Shown here in pieces: positions 25,322 through 33,829 of a stretch of DNA of 33,829 nucleotides; position 1 is the stretch's first letter, and each line of letters opens with the position of its first letter. The stretch spans positions 1-33,829 of the forward strand of contig VGZA01000060.1 of assembly GCA_016872775.1 (NCBI GenBank), read 5' to 3'. The position numbers were made by a program, and so were the translations under genes. A model generated the notes under the pieces. It was not told the origin of the DNA. It saw only the letters and a list, made by a program, of their open reading frames with translations, and searched no databases. The DNA comes from Planctomycetota bacterium. GTDB taxonomy: Bacteria; Planctomycetota; Planctomycetia; Pirellulales; Pirellulaceae.

Positions 25322-25894
25322 GTGAGCAGGTTTTTCTTAACGGCTGGAACAATCGCAATGATGCTGGTCGGATCGGTCGTTCAGGCCGCCGATTCCAAGG
25401 CGCCGGATGCCCTGGCGTTCAAAATGAAGACGCTGCAGGGTAAGGAAGTCGATCTGGCGTCCTACAAGGGCAAAGTTGTGCTGGTGGTGAATGTCGCGAG
25501 CAAGTGCGGACTCACGCCCCAGTACGAACAATTGCAGGCTATGCACAAGAAATACGCCAAGGACGGCCTCGCGATCGTCGGTGTTCCCTGCAATCAGTTT
25601 GGCAAGCAGGAACCAGGCAGCGCGGACGAAATCACGTCGTTTTGCAAGCAGAATTACGGGGTCGAGTTCGATTTGCTTGAGAAAGTCGACGTGAATGGCG
25701 ACGCTGCCTGCCCGCTCTACAAGTACCTGACGAGCCTGGATACCCAGCCGAAGGGCAAAGGCAAGATCGACTGGAATTTCGAGAAGTTTCTGATCGATCG
25801 GTCGGGAAAGGTGGTGGCGCGCTTCGAGCCTCGCGCTAAGCCTGACGCCCCGGAGATCATCAAACAGATCGAAGCTGAACTGGCCAAGAAATAG
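25322..25894 (+). CDS. Exported glutathione-peroxidase-family peroxidase
   Basis: A 190-residue protein starting at GTG 25322, seven bases after GGAGGG. Residues 1-22 form a signal peptide (ending VVQAA), so it should act in the periplasm. The peroxidatic cysteine is C62 in NVASKCGLTPQY; Q96 in CNQFGKQEPG and W151-N152 in WNFEKFL complete the catalytic tetrad. The conserved KFLIDRSGKVVARF tail is present. In bacteria such enzymes often use thioredoxin rather than glutathione, so the electron donor is not fixed by sequence. A TTG at 25307 also opens the frame but has no ribosome site. Confidence 0.9.
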   Translation: MSRFFLTAGTIAMMLVGSVVQAADSKAPDALAFKMKTLQGKEVDLASYKGKVVLVVNVASKCGLTPQYEQLQAMHKKYAKDGLAIVGVPCNQFGKQEPGSADEITSFCKQNYGVEFDLLEKVDVNGDAACPLYKYLTSLDTQPKGKGKIDWNFEKFLIDRSGKVVARFEPRAKPDAPEIIKQIEAELAKK

Positions 25895-26134
25895 TCTTGC
25901 GACGCTCCGTCGCATCAGGACCATTCGCAGCGTTCGGCGAACCGAAACGTGTTTCGCCGGACGTGGTGTTGGCATTCTTCGGCGACGGTTGCGCCTGGAA
26001 AATGATCAGGCGCACCCAACGGTACAGGGGCCCTGCGGGCAGGCCCTCGTCGTCGACGCCGATCTCCGGCTCGTCGACCGCGCGAGGATCGTCGTTCCGC
26101 CGGAATCATCTTTCTGAACGATCCGGCCGGGGCG
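25895..26134. other. Convergent gap with two small hairpins
   Basis: TGCGACG/CGTCGCA at 25898-25914 has a three-base loop, and CGGCGAA/TTCGCCG at 25935-25959 has an 11-base centre. Neither has a T-run, so they are not typical terminators but may mark transcript ends. No gene was recognised. Confidence 0.35.
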
Positions 26135-27109
26135 TCAGGCTGCCCTCTGGCGGACTCGAGGTCCTTCGAAATTCACGCGCGCACGAAGTGCATAGTTTTG
26201 TCGGGTAGGGCTGTTGAAGTAAATGCGAGCGCAGACCTCTCCCAACAGCCCCAGACTGAAAAACTGCAGGCTGACGACGGCGGAGAATACCGTCATCAGC
26301 AACAGCGGATTCCCCGTCAAGTCAACCTGGTATACCGCCTTCATCAGCAGCGTGGCCGCGCCTGAAAGCATTGCAGTCGCGAGGCTGGCGAGCCCAAAGC
26401 GGCCAAACAGCTTCATCGGACTCGCGTAATAATCGAGCAGATACTTGACCGTCAACAAATCCAGAATCACGCGTGTCGTTCGTGATATGCCGTACTTCGT
26501 TCGACCGAACTGGCGTGAATGGTGGTTGACCTCGACTTCCAGACAGCGCGCTCCGCGCTGGTGGGCCAGGATCGGAATGAACCGATGCATCTCACCGTAA
26601 AGTTCAATTTCCTGTGCGATTTCGCGGCGAATCGCTTTCAACGAACATCCCAGGTCATGGATCGGGAAACGGGTGACTTTGGAAATCAGGCGATTTGCGA
26701 TCACCGACGGCAGCCGCCGATTCCAGAACCGGTCCTGACGTTTTCGGCGCCAACCGTGCACCAGATCGTAGCCTTCGTCAATTTTTTCGAGGAGCATTCG
26801 AATATCGCGCGGGTCGTTCTGCAGATCGCCGTCCATGGTAACGATCACCTCGCCACTGGCGGCCTGGATGCCGGCATGCATGGCGGCGGTCTGACCGTAG
26901 TTGCGGCGGAAGACCAGGAGCCGCACATGGTCCGGATCGCGCTGGGCCAGCAGTTCCAATTCCGCGACCGTTCCATCGGTCGATCCGTCATCCACAAACA
27001 GCAATTCGTAGGGGCGGCCCAGCGGGCGAAGCGTGCCGCTCAGTTGCTCCCACAGCCGGGCTACGTTCTCCCGTTCGTTACATAACGGCACCACAATCGA
27101 TACGCTCAT
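26135..27109 (-). CDS. Family 2 glycosyltransferase with C-terminal membrane helices (GtrB/DPM-like)
   Basis: A 324-residue protein starting at ATG 27109 behind AAGGAGG. The GT2 catalytic domain (1-220) has [11 protein letters not shown] at the start, the nucleotide-binding VDDGSTDGT (39-47) and the D93-G-D95 metal motif in [24 protein letters not shown] follows. Two hydrophobic segments at about 230-255 and 265-290 anchor it in the membrane. This layout matches dolichyl/undecaprenyl-phosphate sugar transferases such as GtrB and ArnC, which load a sugar on a polyprenyl phosphate. The donor sugar is unknown, and no flippase or sugar-transfer partner lies beside it. Confidence 0.88.
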   Translation of the reverse strand: MSVSIVVPLCNERENVARLWEQLSGTLRPLGRPYELLFVDDGSTDGTVAELELLAQRDPDHVRLLVFRRNYGQTAAMHAGIQAASGEVIVTMDGDLQNDPRDIRMLLEKIDEGYDLVHGWRRKRQDRFWNRRLPSVIANRLISKVTRFPIHDLGCSLKAIRREIAQEIELYGEMHRFIPILAHQRGARCLEVEVNHHSRQFGRTKYGISRTTRVILDLLTVKYLLDYYASPMKLFGRFGLASLATAMLSGAATLLMKAVYQVDLTGNPLLLMTVFSAVVSLQFFSLGLLGEVCARIYFNSPTRQNYALRARVNFEGPRVRQRAA

Positions 27110-27543
27110 CGCCGATCCCTCCTTGAACCTGCCACACTCCCGCACTCCCGCCGTCAATCCGGCATCGTCCCGCCTCGGAGCGTCAGGAGTTTACGGAATC
27201 TTTGATTTCCCCACAACGTCGCGTCGCCCGCCGCGCCCGGCCTCGCACAGTCTGCAACTGTCCTTTGATTTCGGCGTCGCACAGCGCCGCAAGGTTTGCC
27301 AGCCGTTATCAGGCGACCAGCGCAATGTGCATTTCCTCCGGACAGGGGGCGATGACGCTCGATTCGCGGGTGGGTGGTGCCGACTCTGAAGAAAGGGCGT
27401 GAAATCCCGGATTTGTGCGTTGTGCCTCAGGTGCTAGCAATGCGGAACTTGCTTCGATCAAACTAAAACGCCACAGATTTCGCGGGGACTGGAACTACAC
27501 CATCTCGCCCCGAAAATGATTTGCTCAAGTTGTGTTTTCGTGA
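27110..27543. other. Non-coding stretch upstream of the flagellin remnant
   Basis: No gene was recognised. A short palindrome, AAATCC-C-GGATTT, lies at 27402-27414. No sigma-28-type flagellar promoter was found ahead of the flagellin remnant, and no flagellin N-terminal similarity appeared in the three plus-strand frames. It may be the decayed front of that gene. Confidence 0.35.
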
Positions 27544-27891
27544 CACCTTACCCAGGCCTTTGTGGTGGAGGTTGCGGGAGCGCGCGGCATCAAGGTGTTC
27601 ACGTTTGACAACGGAACGACGCCTGCCAAGTTGGTGTCCGCGATCAATCGTGTGACGACGCTGCGAGGTGTGCTCGGCGCCATTCAGCGCGCAACCCTGG
27701 AAACCACCGTGGCGGGGATCAATGAAACACTGGTCAATCTGACCGAGGCGCAGAGCGACATTCGCGACACCGATTTCGCGGAGGAGACCTCGCGGCTCAC
27801 GCAAGCCCAAATTCTGGTACAATCGGGCTCGTCGGTCCTGCAGATTTAAAATCAGAGTCTGCGGAACGTTCTGGCCTTGTTGCCGCAATAG
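27544..27891 (+). pseudogene. Flagellin C-terminal remnant
   Basis: The frame holds a flagellin hook-IN-like stretch (VEVAGARGIKVFTFDNGTT) followed directly by the conserved C-terminal D1/D0 helix: LGAIQRATLETTVAGINETL, then DIRDTDFAEETSRLTQAQIL. Typical flagellins have many residues between these parts, so an internal deletion is likely. The frame stops at TAA 27847-27849, but the codons after it continue as NQSLRNVLALLPQ and end with TAG at 27889-27891, matching the normal flagellin end NQ-x-x-x-NVLALL. The stop is thus a mutation within the D0 segment. The N-terminal D0/D1 half is absent. It cannot make a filament subunit. Confidence 0.75.
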
Positions 27892-28039
27892 CGGGAGTGA
27901 AGGCATGACGGGATGACCGGCGAATCGTCGGCGACGCGTCACCGCGCGGTTCCTGTCGTTACTGGGTGTCCTCGTCATTTTCGACCCGTACGTCGCGGGA
28001 CGCCCGGCCGCCTGGGCCCCAGCCGTCCAGTTGTTTGCC

Positions 28040-28448
28040 GACGAAACCGCCGCTACCGATTGTTCGCCGTGCATTGGGAACCGCGCGACGAAGCCACGCG
28101 CGTCGCTTCCGCGGAGCAACTGGTCGCCGCAATCGGGTCGAGCTCCGATCCCTGCATTCTGGCGGGAGACTTCAACGCGGCTCCGCAAGGCGTCGCCGGG
28201 CATCGTCGGACACGTCACGGGACCGACGCCATCGACCAGCTGCTTGTTTCGGGCTTGCTGCGGAAACCCGACATCGATCGGGAACCCGATCGCCACTTGT
28301 CGTTCCCGACCCTGAATCCCCGGATCACGATTGATTGGATTCTGTAATCCCGGAAAACTGGACCTACAAGCGATATGAGACGCTCGACGCAAGCCACTCC
28401 GATCATCGACCGGTGCGGGCAACGATCGACCCTTCCGCGGTCTGGTAA
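28040..28448 (+). pseudogene. Endonuclease/exonuclease/phosphatase (EEP) family gene remnant
   Basis: Frame one reads LFAVHWEPRDEATRVASAEQ and then CILAGDFNAAP, the family's GDFNA motif, then DQLLVSGLLRKPDID and FPTLNPRITIDWIL. A stop follows at about 28345, but another frame continues WTYKRYETLDASHSDHRPVR, the family's SDHRPV motif, and ends at 28446-28448. The N-terminal catalytic half with the metal-binding Glu is missing. A frameshift and truncation therefore make it non-functional. It sits just after the flagellin remnant, so this stretch of about 0.9 kb is decayed DNA. Confidence 0.65.
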
Positions 28449-28630
28449 TGCCCAGCCGCCTGCCGCCTGCTGGGGCCGGCGTAAGTGGCGGGGACCGGAC
28501 GGCGGCGCGCCGCGGCACGAGCCCTATTAACACTGGCGGTCTCGCACCGGCCCTGGTATGCTTTGGAAACGTATCCATCCTACCGCATCGCACCTGTGGA
28601 TGCCGCAAGCAGTTTCCGGAGCCGAACTGG

Positions 28631-30100
28631 ATGTCTCGTACGACCCGCATCCTCGGCATTGTCTTTGTGCATCTTTCCGCTCTGGCCGTAGCCGTCGGTT
28701 TTGTCGTCTGGCAAAACAGGAATCGCGTCACCGTGGATACGCGTCAAGGCGAAAGTGATCCGGACGACGATTCACTGCAGAAAGCGTTCGCCGCGCTGCT
28801 CGACCCGAACGCCAGGTCCCGACGCGCCGAACCGCAAGACCCGTTCTCGGAACAGAAGGACGCGGTCCGCAAGCATATCGCCAATCGAGCACCGGAGTTG
28901 GCGAGAAAGGCGATCGAGGACTTGCGCGAGCGGCAACTGGAGTATTACGGCGAAGCCCATCGCGAGACGATCATCTCCTCCATCGAACTTGCCGCGCTGC
29001 GACTTCGATCGGGCGAATTTCCCGAAGCGGTGGAGATGCTGGAACGGGTCGCGGAAGTCGCCCGTGATGTGTCGGACGCGACTGACGAAATAATCAACGA
29101 GGCGCAAGTCAATCTCGGGATCGCTTACCGCATGTCCGGCCAGCCGGCAAAAGCGATCGACATCTTCGCCGAACCCCTGGCGCGCAAAATCCGATCAGTG
29201 GGCGAGGACCATCGCGACACGCTTCAGATGCGCGCTTTGCTTGCCGACGCACATTGGGATGCCGGGCACACGGAGCAGGCAGTGGAAATGCTGCGCACCG
29301 TCATCGAGCGGCTTGCGCGCATCAGCGACGAAGGCGACATGGACGCGGTCTTTCTTGCCGATCGGCGTTCGATGATGCTGGAACAACTTGGAAATTTCTC
29401 CGAGGCGGCCGAATGCCTGGAGTTCGCCCTCAAAAACAGTCGCAGTGCCCTGGGAGTCGCTCATCCGCAGGTCTTCCGCATATTCCAGCGGCTGGTCGGC
29501 AATTATTTTCAGTCGGGTCAGGGCGAGCGTGCGGTCGCGACGATGGAGTCCAACCTGACGCTGCTGGACGAGGCGGTCCAGCCCGAACACGACGGACCGG
29601 TCCAAGCCCGGATGAACCTGATTTCCACCTACCGTCGCCTGGGACGCTCGGCCGACGCGCTGCCGCACCAGGAACGATTGACCTCGATTCTGTGCGGAAA
29701 ACATGGCACGCGTCATGGCCTGATGCTCGTGACCCGAAACTACACGTCCGAGATTCTCATGGAAGCGAAGAAGTTTGATCAGGCCGAAGAAGTACTGGCC
29801 GCGATTCGCGAGCAGCTTGACAACGACGGCTACGACCTTCCCGCCGGGCAAATCGACGAAGTGCGGCGGGATAACATTCGCCGCACCATCACCCTCTACG
29901 AAGCCTGGGACAGGCCGGAGGACGCCGAGCAATGGAAGGCCCGCTTGCGCCCGGCAGAATCCCCGGGGGATTCGCCGACGACGTCAACGACCGACGACCG
30001 GCCCGCGCGTGCCGACAGTGCCACCGAGCAGCCCCAAGGCTCGAACTCTCCCGCGCCGGAATCGCCAGAACCGACCCCCGGAAGCGCCGACGACCGGTAA
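28631..30100 (+). CDS. Membrane-anchored tetratricopeptide-repeat protein
   Basis: A 489-residue protein starting at ATG 28631. Residues 7-27 form a membrane anchor. From about residue 85 to 435 it has repeated helix pairs with TPR-like spacing (for example SGEFPEAVEMLERVAEVARD, SGQPAKAIDIFAEPLARK, AGHTEQAVEMLRTVIERL), similar to kinesin-light-chain-type TPRs. The last about 50 residues are a Pro/Ser/Thr/Asp-rich, probably disordered tail. It is likely a protein-interaction scaffold facing the periplasm or cytoplasm; its partner is unknown. An open frame runs upstream to 28448, but the anchor start is preferred. Confidence 0.7.
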   Translation: MSRTTRILGIVFVHLSALAVAVGFVVWQNRNRVTVDTRQGESDPDDDSLQKAFAALLDPNARSRRAEPQDPFSEQKDAVRKHIANRAPELARKAIEDLRERQLEYYGEAHRETIISSIELAALRLRSGEFPEAVEMLERVAEVARDVSDATDEIINEAQVNLGIAYRMSGQPAKAIDIFAEPLARKIRSVGEDHRDTLQMRALLADAHWDAGHTEQAVEMLRTVIERLARISDEGDMDAVFLADRRSMMLEQLGNFSEAAECLEFALKNSRSALGVAHPQVFRIFQRLVGNYFQSGQGERAVATMESNLTLLDEAVQPEHDGPVQARMNLISTYRRLGRSADALPHQERLTSILCGKHGTRHGLMLVTRNYTSEILMEAKKFDQAEEVLAAIREQLDNDGYDLPAGQIDEVRRDNIRRTITLYEAWDRPEDAEQWKARLRPAESPGDSPTTSTTDDRPARADSATEQPQGSNSPAPESPEPTPGSADDR

Positions 30101-30408
30101 CTGGCCTTTACGACGAGCAGGACTTTCCCAAGAATGTTGATGGGCGCTGGCAGCATGCCCAGGTCGGGCGGCGCCACGACAGACGGTGCGCGCGACCCGG
30201 TTTCGAATGCCTATCGATTCCGGTTTTCAGGCTTGGCGGGTAGCGGATCACGATCACCCCGACGCGGACCTGCAATGCGGTCGTGCTCATGACCCCGAAT
30301 CATGCGCCCGGGGTTTACCCGGGGTCTACCCTGACCGCATGGGGGGCGGCGGCGTTCCCGACGCGATTTTAGCTGGATTTGACCTGTAGTACGAAGAGGC
30401 AGGCAGAA
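30101..30408. other. Gap upstream of aceE, no gene seen
   Basis: The 308-bp region between the TPR gene and aceE has no convincing gene on either strand. It contains the tandem 11-bp repeat described separately. No clear -10/-35 pair was found. Confidence 0.4.
30307..30328 (+). repeat. Tandem 11-bp repeat upstream of aceE
   Basis: CCCGGGGTTTA is followed at once by CCCGGGGTCTA, with one difference, and CCC begins a third copy that does not continue. It lies about 80 bp before the aceE start and could be a regulator-binding site; this is inference. Confidence 0.4.
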
Positions 30409-33138
30409 ATGTCCGAGACGCACCTGGAATCCGAAAGCGAGCATCGCGCCGGCCAACCACTCGAAAGCTCCTCGCCGATCATCGATCCCGATCCGGCGGA
30501 AACACAAGAGTGGCTGGAATCCCTGGATTACGTCCTGAACGCGAAAGGGACGGAGCGCGTCAAGCATTTGCTGGCGGCACTCGAAGTGAAAGCGCGGCGG
30601 CAGGGAGTCGATATCCCCCTGGCCTCCAACACACCGTACATCAACACAATCCCATCGCGGCGCCAGCCCGCCTATCCCGGCAACCGGGAACTGGAACGGC
30701 GAATCAAGAGCATCATCCGCTGGAACGCGATGGCGATGGTCGTTCGCGCGAATAAGGAATTTGACGGCATTGGCGGTCACATTTCCACGTTCGCCTCCTC
30801 GGCCACGCTCTACGAAGTGGGCTACAACCATTTTTTCCGCGGCCGGGGAGCCACCGGTTACGACGGCGATCAGGTCTATTTCCAGGGGCATGCCTCTCCG
30901 GGGGTCTATGCACGCGCTTTTCTGGAAGGCCGGTTGACCGAGCGGCATCTGGTCAATTTTCGTCGGGAGTTGCAGGATGCTCCGGGCTTGTCGTCCTATC
31001 CGCATCCCTGGCTGATGCCCGACTTCTGGGAATTCCCCACCGTTTCGATGGGACTGGCTCCGATCATGGCAATCTACCAGGCGCGCTTCAATCGCTACTT
31101 GCGGGATCGAGGCATCAAAGAGACTGATCAGTCGCACGTGTGGGCCTTCCTGGGCGACGGCGAGACCGACGAACCGGAAACGCTGGGCGCAATCACCCTG
31201 GCGGCGCGCGAGAACCTGAACAACTTGATCTTCGTGATCAACTGTAACCTGCAGCGGCTCGATGGCCCGGTGCGCGGTAACGGGAAAATCATCCAGGAAC
31301 TCGAAGCGCTGTTCCGAGGCGCCGGATGGAATGTCATCAAAGTGATCTGGGGCGACGACTGGGATCCGCTCTTGGAACGCGATCGAACCGGTCTGCTGGT
31401 GAAGCGGATGGGCGAAGTCGTGGATGGAGAATACCAGAAGTACTCCGTTTCCGGGGGAGACTACATTCGCCAGAATTTTTTCGGAAAGTATCCCGAGCTG
31501 CTGGAGATGGTCGGCGGTTACTCGGACGAGAAACTGAGCAAGCTGCGCCGCGGCGGGCACGATCCGGAAAAAGTGTACGCCGCCTACCGAAACGCCATCG
31601 AATCGACGTCGCAGCCGACCGTGATCCTCGCCAAGACGATCAAAGGGTACGGGCTGGGCGAGGCCGGCGAAGGCAAGAACATCACGCACTCGCAGAAGAA
31701 AATGAACGAGGACGAACTGCGCGAGTTCCGCACGCGCTTCAATATTCCGATCTCCGACGAAGATGTCGCTCAAACTCCGTTTTACAGGCCGCCCGAACAA
31801 AGCGCTGAAATGCGCTACCTGCGGGAGCGTCGCGAAGCGTTGGGAGGGCCGGTCCCCAGCCGACGCCACGAATCCCCTCGCTTGCAGGTACCCCGCGCCA
31901 GCGAGTACTCGGAATTGCTCGCCGGCAGCAAAGGGAAAGAACGCTCCACCACCATGGAATTCGTCCAGCTGCTGCGGAAAATGATCCGGGACAAACGCAT
32001 CGGCAAATATGTCGTGCCGATTGTTCCCGACGAGTCCCGCACGTTCGGTATGGAGGGAATGTTCTCCGAAATCGGCATCTACAGCGCCGTGGGACAACGG
32101 TACGAACCGGTCGATCGCGGAGCGGGACTGATGTACTACAAGGAGGCCAAGAACGGGCAGATTCTCGAGGAAGGTATCAGCGAAGCCGGCTCCATGTCGT
32201 CGTTCATCGCCGCCGGCAATGCCTACGCCCAACACGGCATCAATATGATCCCGTTCTTCATTTACTACTCGATGTTCGGATTCCAGCGCATCGGCGACTT
32301 GATCTGGGCCGCCAGCGACATGCGCGTCAAAGGATTTCTGATCGGTGGAACGGCAGGCCGCACCACGTTGAACGGCGAAGGACTGCAACACCAAGACGGC
32401 CATAGCCACCTGAATGCCATGGCGTTTCCCTGCGTGCGGTCGTACGATCCGGCCTGGGGCTACGAAACGACGGTGATTGTCCTGGACGGCCTGCGGCGCC
32501 TCTACGAGGAGGGCGAAACCGCCATCTACTACTTGACGCTGACCAATGAAAACTACGCTATGCCCGCCCTGCCGGAAGGCGTCGAAGAGGGAATCATCCG
32601 CGGCATCTACCGCTTCGCAACGCGCGAACCGTCCGCGATCCAGCACCGTGTCAACCTGTTTGGCAGCGGGGCGATCCTGCGGTGCGTGCTGGCCGCGGCC
32701 GAGATTCTCGCCGAACGGTTCGGCATCGCCAGCAACATCTGGAGTGTGACCAGCTACACCCAACTGCGCCGTGACGCCCAGGCCTGTGACCGCTGGAACA
32801 TGCTGCACCCGACTCTGCCCCCAAGAAAGTCGTTCTTGGAAAATGCGTTGGCCGGCGAGTCAGGGCTTTTTGTCGCCGCATCCGATTATGTGCGCGCCCT
32901 GCCGGAACAACTGGCACGCTGGATCCCCGGCGAACTGTTCGCGCTGGGAACGGACGGCATGGGGCGCAGTGAGACACGGGAGGCGTTGCGACGGCACTTC
33001 GAAGTCGACGCCGAATCGATCGTGGTCGCGACCCTGTCGCGGTTGTCGCGGCAAGGCAAGATCGCCCCGCAGATCGTGGCTCAGGCGATCCAACAGCTTG
33101 GAGTGAATCCCGAAAAAGTCGACCCGGCCAACGCCTGA
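30409..33138 (+). CDS. aceE: Pyruvate dehydrogenase E1 component, homodimeric type
   Basis: A 909-residue E1 of the AceE type, close to the 887 residues of Escherichia coli AceE. It decarboxylates pyruvate with thiamine diphosphate and passes the acetyl group to lipoyl-E2. The ThDP-binding stretch GDGETDEPETLG followed by NCNLQRLDGPVRGNGKI lies near residue 249-295. The GHISTFASSATLYEVGYNHFF block near 125 and the TFGMEGMFSEIGIYS block later are family hallmarks. The start ATG 30409 has AGAGGCAG upstream. A 30-base frame extension before it has no better start. aceF follows 70 bp later, as expected for an operon. Confidence 0.96.
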   Translation: MSETHLESESEHRAGQPLESSSPIIDPDPAETQEWLESLDYVLNAKGTERVKHLLAALEVKARRQGVDIPLASNTPYINTIPSRRQPAYPGNRELERRIKSIIRWNAMAMVVRANKEFDGIGGHISTFASSATLYEVGYNHFFRGRGATGYDGDQVYFQGHASPGVYARAFLEGRLTERHLVNFRRELQDAPGLSSYPHPWLMPDFWEFPTVSMGLAPIMAIYQARFNRYLRDRGIKETDQSHVWAFLGDGETDEPETLGAITLAARENLNNLIFVINCNLQRLDGPVRGNGKIIQELEALFRGAGWNVIKVIWGDDWDPLLERDRTGLLVKRMGEVVDGEYQKYSVSGGDYIRQNFFGKYPELLEMVGGYSDEKLSKLRRGGHDPEKVYAAYRNAIESTSQPTVILAKTIKGYGLGEAGEGKNITHSQKKMNEDELREFRTRFNIPISDEDVAQTPFYRPPEQSAEMRYLRERREALGGPVPSRRHESPRLQVPRASEYSELLAGSKGKERSTTMEFVQLLRKMIRDKRIGKYVVPIVPDESRTFGMEGMFSEIGIYSAVGQRYEPVDRGAGLMYYKEAKNGQILEEGISEAGSMSSFIAAGNAYAQHGINMIPFFIYYSMFGFQRIGDLIWAASDMRVKGFLIGGTAGRTTLNGEGLQHQDGHSHLNAMAFPCVRSYDPAWGYETTVIVLDGLRRLYEEGETAIYYLTLTNENYAMPALPEGVEEGIIRGIYRFATREPSAIQHRVNLFGSGAILRCVLAAAEILAERFGIASNIWSVTSYTQLRRDAQACDRWNMLHPTLPPRKSFLENALAGESGLFVAASDYVRALPEQLARWIPGELFALGTDGMGRSETREALRRHFEVDAESIVVATLSRLSRQGKIAPQIVAQAIQQLGVNPEKVDPANA

Positions 33139-33158
33139 GGTTTGCCGATCGGCAAACC
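33139..33158. repeat. Perfect 20-bp palindrome between aceE and aceF
   Basis: Starting directly after the aceE stop, GGTTTGCCGA is followed by its exact reverse complement. As RNA it makes an 8-bp stem with a GAUC loop. No T-run follows, so it is probably not a full terminator but could slow or protect the transcript, or be bound by a dimeric regulator. Confidence 0.7.
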
Positions 33159-33208
33159 GGTTCGATCGATCGCGTCTCTTCATTTGCACGAGGTAAACGG
33201 TAACGGCG

Positions 33209-33829
33209 ATGGAAAAGGAAGTGAAACTGCCCGAGCTCGGATCCGGCATCAAGTCGGCGGATGTTGTCGAGGTTCTGGTTCGAGTTGGCGATGTGGTGGA
33301 ACAGGATCAGGGGCTGCTGGAGATTGAGACCGACAAGGCGACCGCGACCGTCCCCAGTCCGCTTTCGGGACGCGTGTCACGTATCGTGGTGGAACGTGGC
33401 CAGACGTTGGCAATTGATGCGTTGCTGATGATGATCGACGCCAAAGAGGCTGCTCCGGTAGTCGCGCCGGCACGGGCGGCATCGCTGGCAAGCGTCGCCG
33501 CGGCGATCGCGCCGCAGGCGACACCTGTGGCTTCGAGCCCCCCCGCGACGCCGGCGGCCGGTTCGTCCGCGGCGCCGGAACGGCGCGAACCGGAGCCGGC
33601 CGAGTCCGCTTCGGTGGCGGCGGGACCTGCGATCCGTAAGTTCGCGCGGGAGGTCGGGATCGACCTGCGTACCGTTCGCGGGAGCGGAGAACATGGCCGA
33701 ATTACTCGCGATGACGTGCTGAACGCGGTGCGACAAGCCAGCCGCCTGGCAAGCAGCCGTGGAAAGACCGACTCGGGCGCGGGGACTAACCCCACCGAAA
33801 CGCTGCTTACCGACGATTGGGGACAGATA
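33209..33829 (+). CDS. aceF: Dihydrolipoamide acetyltransferase E2, N-terminal part (runs off the window)
   Basis: The first 207 residues of a PDH E2 protein; the reading frame is open to the window's right end. A lipoyl domain lies at about 3-76 with the lipoylated K43 in EIETDKATATVPSP. An Ala/Pro-rich linker covers about 85-135. A peripheral-subunit-binding domain follows at about 138-174 (IRKFAREVGIDLRTV, then GRITRDDVLNAV), which should hold E1 and/or E3. The acetyltransferase core is outside the window. It starts with ATG 33209, 70 bp after aceE. Only one lipoyl domain is seen, unlike the three in E. coli. Confidence 0.93.
   Translation, partial: MEKEVKLPELGSGIKSADVVEVLVRVGDVVEQDQGLLEIETDKATATVPSPLSGRVSRIVVERGQTLAIDALLMMIDAKEAAPVVAPARAASLASVAAAIAPQATPVASSPPATPAAGSSAAPERREPEPAESASVAAGPAIRKFAREVGIDLRTVRGSGEHGRITRDDVLNAVRQASRLASSRGKTDSGAGTNPTETLLTDDWGQI

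Noticed and set aside
25897-26208. 103-codon plus-strand frame after the peroxidase gene
   Set aside because: No ribosome site, no motif, and it overlaps the end of the glycosyltransferase gene on the other strand.
27463-28731. 422-codon minus-strand frame over the decayed region
   Set aside because: The opposite strand carries recognisable flagellin and EEP remnants; this frame has no family pattern.
30211-32808. 865-codon open frame on the minus strand opposite aceE
   Set aside because: It lies opposite a strongly supported aceE, has no recognisable domain and is a by-product of the GC-rich codon pattern of the sense gene.

Overview
The window looks like a chromosomal segment of a planctomycete, possibly Pirellulales-like. 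It is GC-rich. It carries a PSCyt1/PSCyt2/PSD1 (DUF1549/DUF1553) cytochrome-like gene followed by a DUF1501 gene, which is a planctomycete signature pair. It also has a formylglycine sulfatase, several exported proteins of unknown role, sugar-phosphate-isomerase TIM barrels and a homodimeric-type pyruvate dehydrogenase. No rRNA, tRNA or CRISPR array was seen.

Layout. (1) 0.46-9.75 kb: six codirectional, tightly spaced genes. They encode an exported c-type-cytochrome-like protein, a DUF1501 protein, an exported PPC-domain protein, a GH43-like beta-propeller protein, a SAM methyltransferase and an enolase-superfamily enzyme. The run ends against a convergent TIM-barrel isomerase. (2) 10.6-12.1 kb: a YihY/UPF0761 membrane protein whose stop codon lies inside what looks like an IS66-family left end. 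A 0.75 kb scar of decayed mobile DNA follows. (3) 12.9-19.1 kb: a class IV aminotransferase, an exported DUF255 thioredoxin-fold protein, a sulfatase, an exported methyltransferase and a second TIM-barrel isomerase. (4) 19.3-22.7 kb: sppA, miaE, a D-threonine-aldolase-like PLP enzyme and a 100-residue unknown protein closed by a clear intrinsic terminator. (5) 22.7-25.9 kb: a palindromic repeat, a broken DinB/YfiT-like gene, an ABC-F ATPase and an exported glutathione peroxidase. (6) 26.1-30.1 kb: a family 2 glycosyltransferase, then a decayed stretch with a flagellin C-terminal remnant and a broken endonuclease/exonuclease/phosphatase gene, then a TPR membrane protein. (7) 30.4 kb to the end: aceE and the start of aceF.

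The genes are mostly housekeeping or typical planctomycete accessory genes. I did not find a coherent new multi-gene system. The most interesting signals are small: a 69-bp palindromic element that appears to have inserted in frame inside a methyltransferase gene, two other palindromic elements of nearly the same size between genes, an IS66 end that truncates a reading frame, and a set of partly decayed genes. Some of these can be reconstructed only by joining frames.
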